Below are positions 17,276 to 22,263 of a DNA stretch of 29,643 nucleotides, piece by piece. Within the stretch, counting starts at the first letter, position 1. The number at the start of each line of letters is the position of its first letter. The notes under the pieces are model-generated. The model was not told where the DNA came from, searched no databases, and saw only the letters and a list, made by a program, of their open reading frames with translations. This DNA is from a virus, in the IMG/VR virus record IMGVR_UViG_3300043568_002603, positions 1-29,643 of that record, one strand, 5' to 3'. Position numbers and translations under genes: made by a program.

Positions 17276-17285
17276 TTACTACTAT

Positions 17286-17314
17286 ATATTACGCTCAATT
17301 GTGATTTGTATCAA
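17286..17314 (-). promoter_or_regulatory. Sigma70-like promoter for the 348-aa gene
   Basis: On the minus strand, TTGATA (17314-17309) is followed by a 17-base spacer and TAATAT (17291-17286). Transcription would start near 17279, giving a leader of about 60 nt that begins just before the first arm of the competing hairpins. Spacing and both hexamers are close to consensus. Confidence 0.65.
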
Positions 17315-17332
17315 TATCAGCATTTTTGTTGC

Positions 17333-17369
17333 AAAAAAAAGCTCCACCCTGTTCATTCCAGAGGGAGCT
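17333..17369 (-). terminator. Leftward intrinsic terminator-like hairpin
   Basis: On the minus strand, AGCTCC (17369-17364) pairs with GGAGCT (17345-17340), with partial pairing further in, followed by a run of eight T (17340-17333). It sits just upstream of the promoter of the 348-aa gene and would shield that promoter from leftward read-through. Confidence 0.55.
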
Positions 17370-17405
17370 CATTTCTCTTCAACGCATTACAGGATGACAG
17401 TGACA

Positions 17406-17450
17406 GTGTGAGGCATTCACACATCTAAACCAGACCACCCGATTTAGATG
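17406..17450. promoter_or_regulatory. Two adjoining palindromes (possible operator)
   Basis: GTGTGA ggcat TCACAC (17406-17422) abuts CATCTAAA / TTTAGATG with a 13-base loop (17422-17450). Both are perfect. They lie upstream of the nuclease gene and could bind a dimeric regulator, possibly the HTH protein encoded at 18762. The first resembles a CRP site but has a 5-base instead of a 6-base spacer. Confidence 0.4.
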
Positions 17451-17491
17451 AAGAGATATTATTTTGAAGTTTTTGTTTGTATAAGTAAATG

Positions 17492-17525
17492 AGCGCTTTC
17501 TTCGAGATATTTATCTTTAAGGAGC
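17492..17525 (+). promoter_or_regulatory. Repeated upstream element, copy 1
   Basis: This 34-bp stretch, starting GAGCGCTTTCTTCGAGATAT and ending AAGGAG, matches 18397-18430 at 25 of 34 positions without gaps. Both copies precede a rightward gene in the accessory block and end at the Shine-Dalgarno. It contains an AGATA/TATCT palindrome. It may be a phage-specific early promoter or a shared mRNA leader. Confidence 0.5.
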
Positions 17526-17534
17526 GCTATACAA

Positions 17535-18086
17535 ATGAATCGTCAAGACTATTACGACCTCGGCAATGACACTGAAAGATGGTGGCGTGAACATGTTAAG
17601 AGCATCATGCCACACCTCAGACACACCCCACGTTGCAGAGGATACGACTTCAAAGGAGAATTTGAAGGCTCTACAGTCTACATCGATGTGAAGTTTTGCC
17701 GTTCACTCTATCGTCAGCAAGGATGGATGGAAGTGAAAACATGGGGGAAACTGACAGGAATCATCGAGACTGCAAAAGAGCATTACAACAATCCTCGTGT
17801 AGACGTGATGATGGTCGTACTTCATTGCGGAAAGTTTCATCTCGTCGACGTAAAAGAAATCCTTCGTTCTTGGCAGAAGGGAGAGCTTGAGCTTCTGAAG
17901 GGGACATCAACTGACGACAACGGAGAGAGGACCGAAAACAGATACTTCAGACTGAACGGTTTCGATGACCCACGCTTTCAGATTATCGAGGGAGCGATGA
18001 AGCCCGAACTGTGGAAGCCTACGACCTCGATTGGAAAGAAGGTCGATATCGGACTCTGGATGAAGGGCGAATGGAGCGAAGACTAA
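17535..18086 (+). CDS. PD-(D/E)XK-like nuclease, 183 aa
   Basis: The ATG follows GGAG in a shared upstream element. Residues 36-54 read GYDFKGEFEGSTVYIDVKF, giving D38 and D51-x-K53. An acidic residue, a beta-hairpin and then D/E-x-K on a strand is the pattern of PD-(D/E)XK nucleases such as phage recombination exonucleases and resolvases. A helix with conserved-looking charged residues follows (EVKTWGKLTGIIETAKEHYN). A later strand (VDVMMVVLHCGKFHLVDVKE) suits the core sheet. A role in DNA recombination, end processing or host DNA degradation is inferred. Without alignment the subfamily is open. The gene faces the leftward small membrane protein across a short hairpin. Confidence 0.5.
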   Translation: MNRQDYYDLGNDTERWWREHVKSIMPHLRHTPRCRGYDFKGEFEGSTVYIDVKFCRSLYRQQGWMEVKTWGKLTGIIETAKEHYNNPRVDVMMVVLHCGKFHLVDVKEILRSWQKGELELLKGTSTDDNGERTENRYFRLNGFDDPRFQIIEGAMKPELWKPTTSIGKKVDIGLWMKGEWSED

Positions 18087-18089
18087 TCG

Positions 18090-18112
18090 CATCATTTACG
18101 AAACAAATGATG
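18090..18112. terminator. Hairpin at convergent gene ends (possible bidirectional terminator)
   Basis: CATCATTT acgaaac AAATGATG is a perfect 8-bp stem with a 7-base loop. It starts 4 bp after the nuclease stop codon and covers the last codons of the convergent membrane-protein gene. T-runs after it are weak, so efficiency is uncertain. Confidence 0.4.
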
Positions 18113-18283
18113 AAGCCCACTCATTGCAAAAAGAACTGCGAGTGGAGTAACACAAGGACCTAAAGCCTCGTAAGTAGCCCACAGACCTAATCCGATAAGG
18201 ACAAGCCAGACAGCATTTTCAAGAATAAAACCAAAGACGCCAAACACCAAGAAAAACAAAAACTCGCCAATCTTGTCAAGCAT
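18092..18283 (-). CDS. Small membrane protein, 63 aa
   Basis: Three consecutive possible starts exist (TTG 18289, ATG 18286, ATG 18283). I choose 18283 because AAGGAG (18295-18290) is then six bases away. The protein is strongly hydrophobic, with predicted TM segments at about residues 7-36 (FLFFLVFGVFGFILENAVWL and LVLIGLGLWA) and a third hydrophobic stretch at about 42-58 (VTPLAVLFAMSG), ending HHLFRK. It is transcribed leftward between two rightward genes. It could be a holin, a superinfection-exclusion protein or another membrane effector; nothing in the sequence decides. Confidence 0.55.
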   Translation of the reverse strand: MLDKIGEFLFFLVFGVFGFILENAVWLVLIGLGLWATYEALGPCVTPLAVLFAMSGLHHLFRK

Positions 18284-18396
18284 CATCAACTCCTTGGTTG
18301 ATTATACCGCCACACATGGACTTAATAATTCGGTGAGAAGGAAAAAGGAAGGAAACGGGGTCAAGTTTTTTTGAACTATTTTCCGTTCTCTAAAAA

Positions 18397-18430
18397 CGAG
18401 CACTTTCTCGAAGATACTTAGTCTTATGGA
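18397..18430 (+). promoter_or_regulatory. Repeated upstream element, copy 2
   Basis: Matches 17492-17525 at 25 of 34 aligned positions, starting GAGCACTTTCTCGAAGATAC and ending at the GGAG that serves the 14-codon ORF at 18438. The conserved blocks are GAGC-CTTTCT, AGATA-TTA and CTTA-GGAG. Confidence 0.5.
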
Positions 18431-18437
18431 GGCTCTC

Positions 18438-18482
18438 ATGGGCGACTACTTCTACCACACAACTCAATGGAGCGGACGATGA
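18438..18482 (+). CDS. Very short upstream ORF, 14 aa, possibly a leader peptide
   Basis: ATG at 18438 has a good GGAGG six bases upstream and encodes MGDYFYHTTQWSGR. Its TGA overlaps the ATG at 18479 (ATGA), so ribosomes finishing here could restart on the Cys-rich gene. The strong ribosome binding site belongs to this ORF and not to the next start. Its role could be translational coupling alone. The high aromatic content is notable but no regulatory pairing is visible. Confidence 0.4.
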   Translation: MGDYFYHTTQWSGR

Positions 18483-18772
18483 CAGGAATCTTTAGGACTT
18501 GTAAAACCTGCGGGGCTGTACACCCACTCTGGCATTTCAACCATCTCTACGTGCCTCGCACTCCTGAAGAGAAAGGGTGGCTCTGTAAGCAGTGTCCAAA
18601 GTGCTTCTCTGAAGGTGGTGCACTTGGTGAGACAGATTTTATTGAGGCGAAGATAGCCGAAAAGAAAGAAGCGATGGGGACACTCAAAGAAGAAATCCAT
18701 GAGCTTACATCGATTCTCAGACACATCAACCGCAAAACAATCGCGATTGGAGACAACTCAAATGAACCCTAA
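18479..18772 (+). CDS. Cys-rich, probably zinc-binding protein, 97 aa
   Basis: An in-frame ATG at 18467 gives 101 aa, but the ATG at 18479 overlaps the stop of the upstream 14-codon ORF and is the better coupled start. Cysteines fall at C8-x2-C11 (FRTCKTCGAVH) and C36-x2-C39-x2-C42 (LCKQCPKCF), consistent with a zinc-ribbon or knuckle. A coiled-coil helix follows (residues 57-88, IAEKKEAMGTLKEEIHELTS). Similar small zinc proteins in phages often bind nucleic acid or modulate host enzymes. No named family is recognised. It overlaps the HTH gene by 11 bp. Confidence 0.55.
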   Translation: MTGIFRTCKTCGAVHPLWHFNHLYVPRTPEEKGWLCKQCPKCFSEGGALGETDFIEAKIAEKKEAMGTLKEEIHELTSILRHINRKTIAIGDNSNEP

Positions 18773-19085
18773 GAGAAATAAAAGAGCATACGTCACCGAT
18801 ATCCCAGGCAAGCAAATCAATGAGATAGCCGATGAGATGAACGCATCGGTAGGATGGGTTACGAAAGTCATCTCTTCTTTTCTCACAACAACGGCATCTC
18901 AGGTCCTTAGAACTTATGACCAGCCACTTACGAACGACCGGGTAAATCATTTAGCATTCAATCCAGCCTTTTACGAGATTATCTCAGGGGTACTCAGAGA
19001 CACTCCGGTTAAAGAGCCAATAGATTCCATTACAATCTTAAATGGAAGTCACTCAGTCAAATCTCGTGAATCGGAGGGATACTGA
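18762..19085 (+). CDS. Helix-turn-helix DNA-binding protein, 107 aa
   Basis: I choose the ATG at 18762, with a GGAG about ten bases upstream, over an in-frame ATG at 18699 that would lie deep inside the previous gene. Residues 16-40 (GKQINEIADEMNASVGWVTK) show the spacing of an HTH: helix with INEIADEM, a turn at NAS, and recognition helix VGWVTKVISSF. The N-terminus is basic (NPKRNKR). It is probably a transcriptional regulator or an origin/terminase-site binding protein. Its targets could be the palindromes at 17406-17450 or the iterons at 19600-20214, both of which are nearby; this link is inferred. Confidence 0.5.
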   Translation: MNPKRNKRAYVTDIPGKQINEIADEMNASVGWVTKVISSFLTTTASQVLRTYDQPLTNDRVNHLAFNPAFYEIISGVLRDTPVKEPIDSITILNGSHSVKSRESEGY

Positions 19086-19087
19086 AA

Positions 19088-19414
19088 ATGTCAGGCGTAA
19101 GATTCAAAGAGAGCGACTATAACAAAATAAATTATAGGTGGCCTAAGAAGGGGGAAGTAATCTCGTGGACATCTACGCAAGGGGGAAAGCGTGTCAGTCT
19201 TGTTGTAGATGACTACCCAGACCTAAAGACACCAGATAATGAACCACTCAGATTCCAAAGTTCTCTACCATCGGCAAGTTATTACCTGTACTCTACTACA
19301 ACACCGTCTGAAGCACTATATGTAATGACAGGTCACGAGCTTCACTATCTTTGGTCTCGTCCCTCTGACTTAGAGATAATCGGTCATTATGCAGCACCTC
19401 CTGTAGACGGCTAA
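19088..19414 (+). CDS. Hypothetical protein, 108 aa
   Basis: Its ATG lies just after the HTH stop, with GGAGGG nine bases upstream. The protein (MSGVRFKESDYNKINYRWPK...) is hydrophilic, Tyr/Ser/Pro-rich, without TM segments or a recognised motif; strand-like segments such as KRVSLVVDDY and EALYVMTGHELHYL suggest a small mixed fold. It is the last gene before the 966-bp gene-free region. Confidence 0.5.
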   Translation: MSGVRFKESDYNKINYRWPKKGEVISWTSTQGGKRVSLVVDDYPDLKTPDNEPLRFQSSLPSASYYLYSTTTPSEALYVMTGHELHYLWSRPSDLEIIGHYAAPPVDG

Positions 19415-19575
19415 AAAAGTTCTCTACATACTGTTCCCCAATTCCAATCCCTCAGTCTCACAGTCTACAGTAAAATGTATGGCAGTGGTCACTGGGGGAT
19501 AGTTTTTATCTCAACGGTGTCTCTGGATGTCTCGGTAGACCTGGCGCCCGCCGCTAAATGTAAACAAGAAAATAG

Positions 19576-19600
19576 TGATTTAGTGTGACATGTGATTTAG
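19576..19600 (+). repeat. Direct repeat TGATTTAG, two copies 17 bp apart
   Basis: TGATTTAG occurs at 19576-19583 and 19593-19600. The second copy also forms part of the inverted repeat ATTTAGCGG with 19551-19559. It lies at the left border of the iteron region. Confidence 0.5.
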
Positions 19601-19634
19601 CGGGTCACTGTTACTCGTTGATTGTGTATAGAGG

Positions 19635-19726
19635 CTCGTGTTCTCGGAGAAACTAGTACTCAAAAAATAACAGTGACTATTCATTTACTCGTGTTACTCG
19701 ATGTGTTTGGTGACTCGTGTTACTGC
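19635..19726 (+). repeat. CTCGTGTT-type iterons, left cluster
   Basis: Three copies occur in one orientation: CTCGTGTTCTCG (19635-19646), CTCGTGTTACTCG (19688-19700) and CTCGTGTTACTGC (19714-19726). The last is present exactly, in inverse orientation, at 20052-20064. A related CACTGTTACTCG lies just upstream at 19606-19617. Confidence 0.65.
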
Positions 19727-19982
19727 TTGTATTTGGAGAACTTAATGCCGAGAACAGGTTCGGTCGCCGTCATCATGTACATCGCTCTCACCCATAGGCG
19801 CAGAAAGTAGTCACAATCCCCTCAGTCACAAAAAAATTGGGTCACTGGTCACTGCGTTCAATCATGACCTCGCCATGCCGCGTTCGACGTGTGCGGCCGG
19901 CAATCAATGATTTATCGCGGGACCAGCCCTTAGAGAAAGCCGTCACATCGTGAGACATGTATTTTTTTTAGCACCCACTAAG

Positions 19983-20028
19983 TTCCTGTTACTGCTAAAG
20001 TTCCTGTTACTCATGTGTTCCTGTTCTC
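19983..20028 (+). repeat. Tandem TTCCTGTTACT iterons, three copies
   Basis: TTCCTGTTACT at 19983-19993 and 20001-20011, and TTCCTGTTCTC at 20018-20028, are spaced 18 and 17 bp apart. The preceding base pairs are also similar (AAG or TG). The spacing is under two helical turns and resembles plasmid iterons in size (17-22 bp). Confidence 0.65.
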
Positions 20029-20051
20029 CGTTAAATAGATATTTGTATTTA

Positions 20052-20064
20052 GCAGTAACACGAG
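20052..20064 (-). repeat. Inverted copy of the 13-bp iteron
   Basis: GCAGTAACACGAG is the exact reverse complement of CTCGTGTTACTGC at 19714-19726, 326 bp away. A further inverse partial copy, AGTAACACGC, lies at 20205-20214. Confidence 0.6.
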
Positions 20065-20380
20065 TATTTAAGGAGGCGGAGCGCGCTGTGTTCTTTGTAA
20101 CAGTCAAATTTACCGCCGTCCTCCAATAGTCACTGTTACGGCTTTAGTTTCTATGTTACTGTTACTTTTTTAATTTCGGTAGGCCTTCACTCTTAAGTTC
20201 TGGTAGTAACACGCTTGGTCCCCCGAATATCTCACCGACTTTTTAGGAATCTGAGGGAGACCTCTCTACAGGCGACAAAAGCCCTCACAGGAAAAAGGAA
20301 GGCTCAAAAATTTCCCGCGCTCGTAGAGAAATTAGAGTCGGGGTGGGAACAATGTGTATATTTATTTGCATGGAGGGAAC

Positions 20381-20680
20381 ATGCCACGCAGAGAAACAGT
20401 TGGTATTGCCGCAAGAAGAGCTTACCGTAACCGTGACGTTCACCAGTTTGTCTGGTCAATGCTAAAGCTTACTGAGGAAGAAATTGAAAAGGGTGTGCCA
20501 GGTAAGTCAAGAACATTCTCAGGCCGAGACATTGTGGGCTTCGTAAATACGCTCGTCAATCTTGAGAGGGTGCGAAAAGAAATTGCTCCAGAAGGCGGAG
20601 ACGGTGATGAAGATTACGGTAGCTGGGGAAAACCTCCTCCCCTCCAAGTTGTTGATGATGAAGAAGAAGAGGATGAATAA
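20381..20680 (+). CDS. Candidate small terminase subunit, 99 aa
   Basis: The ATG at 20381 has GGAGG five bases upstream; an in-frame ATG 27 bp earlier lacks one. The N-terminus is basic (MPRRETVGIAARRAYRNRDV), the centre helical, and the C-terminus strongly acidic (EGGDGDEDYGSW... ending in a Glu/Asp run). It lies immediately before the large terminase gene and overlaps it (TAATG). Position, size and a basic-to-acidic layout fit a small terminase that recognises packaging sites in the adjoining iteron region. No HTH is obvious, so the call rests mainly on context. Confidence 0.6.
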   Translation: MPRRETVGIAARRAYRNRDVHQFVWSMLKLTEEEIEKGVPGKSRTFSGRDIVGFVNTLVNLERVRKEIAPEGGDGDEDYGSWGKPPPLQVVDDEEEEDE

Positions 20681-22263
20681 TGGCTGGTCCCCAAAGTGGT
20701 CGGTCGGGCGGTGTCCCTCTACGTAAGTTACTCAGCGGGCCATGGAGAGACACGCTTCTCGACCCTATCAAGTTTATTTCCAAACTTGGAATTGTAGATA
20801 AGAAGGGACACAGAGTCCCTCTTCTTCCAAATGATGAGCAGATAGAAATTGTGAAGGCTCTCGAAGGCGAAGGCGATGTCCTTGTTCTCAAAGGTCGACA
20901 GATTGGCTCGTCTACGATTATCGTTGCTTGGCTCTTCCAGAAGGCATTCGTCTCTCTAGAGCCCCTTACCCTCGCAACAATGAGCCACAAAGCCTCCTCA
21001 GCTAGACACCTTCTTCAAATCATAAAGAGGATGAATGACTCTCTTCCTCCTGCTCTTCAGCGTCCAATTTCTGTTGACAACGGTAACGAACTTCGATTTG
21101 CTGATACAGGTGCAGGTGTCATTGCTGTTTCTGCTGAAGGTAAAGGTGGTCTTCGTTCATTCTCTTGTAACGCTCTCCACATTTCAGAATTTGCATTTGC
21201 TGACAACAGTGAAGAATTAAAAGCAACAGCAATTGCAGCACTGAACGGTGGTAAGATGATAATGGAATCAACTGCCAACCGTTGGGGTGATGGTCTTCAT
21301 AAAGAATGGATGAGGGCTGAACGTGGAGAAGCTGATTGGAATCGACTCTTCTTCCCTTGGTGGGGTCACAAGGCCTACAAGATGTCGTTACCACTTGAAG
21401 AAGACGGCTCACCGATTCCCCTCAGTTGGCGTCCTGATGAAGAAGAACTACGTGACAAGTACGAACTTTCAGAAGAACAGCTTCTTTGGCGACGTTCAAC
21501 AATCGGAAAATTAGGCATAGAGAAATTTAGAAGAGAATATCCTGCTTCAGCCGAAGAAGCCTATCTCGTAACAGGAGCTACATACTTCAAGGAAGAAGAC
21601 TTTAAAGATGTTGATGTCCTGACAATTGACGACCCATCCTGGTCAGTCTTTGAAGAGCCAAAAGAGAATGATGCATATGCGATTGGCGTTGACGTTGCAG
21701 CTGGTGTAGGTCGAGACTACTCAGTAATTTTCGTCATCTCTAAAATGACAGGTTCACCAGTTGCAGTATGGAGAAGTAACACTGTTGAGCCGACAAACTT
21801 GTCTGAGGTTGTTATTGACATTGCAACAGACTACAAGAACGCTCTTGTCTTAGTAGAAGCAAACAACTTTGGTGGCATTGTTCTTAACCAGATGCGCCAT
21901 GAGAGCTGGGGCAAATTTTGGAAAGGTCCTGACGGAAAGGATTGGGTGACATCTGCTAAATCAAAAGCTCTCGCATTCGAAAAGTTAAAATCTGTGATAC
22001 AATCTGGTGAGATGCGCCATATTGATAAATTAACGTATGAAGAACTGCGTTCAATTACAGTTTCTGAACGTGGTACTATTGAACTTCCAAGAGAAGCAGG
22101 AAGCCACTCAGACTCTGCTGTAGCCCTTGCACTTGCTTCAGTCTGTTTAGACAAAGTCAGATTGCCAGACATACATATTTTGCCAGATTGGATTAAACAG
22201 AGGCGTGTCCAGAAAATAGTTCTAAACCACGGCGCGGGTTGCGGCCCAACTAGGAGATATTAG
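20680..22263 (+). CDS. terL: Large terminase subunit (DNA packaging ATPase/nuclease)
   Basis: This 527-aa protein has the full terminase order. The Walker A variant is GRQIGSST (72-79), the Walker B region NALHISEFAF (164-173, catalytic E170 likely), and the coupling motif MIMESTAN (193-200). The nuclease half carries GVDVAAGVGRDYS (D338, D346), VEANNFG (E393) and HSDSAVALAL (D478), the acidic triad of RNase H-like terminase nucleases. It pumps phage DNA into the prohead through the portal and cuts the concatemer. Length is normal for the family. Its ATG overlaps the small subunit stop, and its TAG overlaps the GTG of the portal gene. Confidence 0.93.
   Translation: MAGPQSGRSGGVPLRKLLSGPWRDTLLDPIKFISKLGIVDKKGHRVPLLPNDEQIEIVKALEGEGDVLVLKGRQIGSSTIIVAWLFQKAFVSLEPLTLATMSHKASSARHLLQIIKRMNDSLPPALQRPISVDNGNELRFADTGAGVIAVSAEGKGGLRSFSCNALHISEFAFADNSEELKATAIAALNGGKMIMESTANRWGDGLHKEWMRAERGEADWNRLFFPWWGHKAYKMSLPLEEDGSPIPLSWRPDEEELRDKYELSEEQLLWRRSTIGKLGIEKFRREYPASAEEAYLVTGATYFKEEDFKDVDVLTIDDPSWSVFEEPKENDAYAIGVDVAAGVGRDYSVIFVISKMTGSPVAVWRSNTVEPTNLSEVVIDIATDYKNALVLVEANNFGGIVLNQMRHESWGKFWKGPDGKDWVTSAKSKALAFEKLKSVIQSGEMRHIDKLTYEELRSITVSERGTIELPREAGSHSDSAVALALASVCLDKVRLPDIHILPDWIKQRRVQKIVLNHGAGCGPTRRY

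Larger units (their letters stand above)
17217..17534. other. Divergent intergenic control region
   Basis: This 318-bp gap separates the leftward 348-aa gene from the rightward nuclease gene. From left to right it holds the competing-hairpin leader, the leftward promoter, a leftward terminator-like hairpin and two palindromes. The palindromes are GTGTGA-5-TCACAC at 17406-17422 and CATCTAAA-13-TTTAGATG at 17422-17450. A sequence shared with the region upstream of the Cys-rich protein follows at 17492-17525. No protein-coding frame is convincing here. Confidence 0.7.
19415..20380. other. Gene-free region with GTTACT iterons; candidate origin and/or packaging region
   Basis: This 966-bp stretch between the accessory genes and terS has no convincing gene. 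It carries nine exact GTTACT/AGTAAC hexamers within about 600 bp (rightward at 19610, 19693, 19719, 19988, 20006, 20155 and 20161; leftward at 20054 and 20205). Four GTTCTC/GAGAAC variants occur at 19640, 19736, 19750 and 20023. Several sit in a longer CTCGTGTTACT context. There are also GC-rich islands (around 19540 and 19890), a CCGCTAAAT/ATTTAGCGG inverted repeat (19551-19603) and a GGAGG/CCTCC long-range pairing (20071-20123). Iterated sites in both directions suggest binding of an initiator or terminase. Which, if either, is open. Confidence 0.6.

Noticed and set aside
17406-17422. CRP binding site
   Set aside because: Half-sites match but the spacer is five bases instead of six, which would misplace the two half-sites for the CRP dimer.
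19622-19810. 62-codon open frame in the iteron region
   Set aside because: It starts on a weak codon with no ribosome binding site, is built largely from the GTTACT repeats and encodes an unpatterned peptide.
19415-20380. CRISPR array
   Set aside because: Repeats are short (6-13 bp), unevenly spaced and in both orientations; there are no regular spacers and no cas genes.
19415-20380. tRNA gene
   Set aside because: I looked for cloverleaf arms and a TTC-loop consensus with a matching acceptor stem and found none by eye; a tRNAscan run would settle it.
20215-20430. 71-codon open frame overlapping the start of the small terminase gene
   Set aside because: No ribosome binding site; it overlaps the well-supported gene at 20381 in another frame and has random-looking composition.
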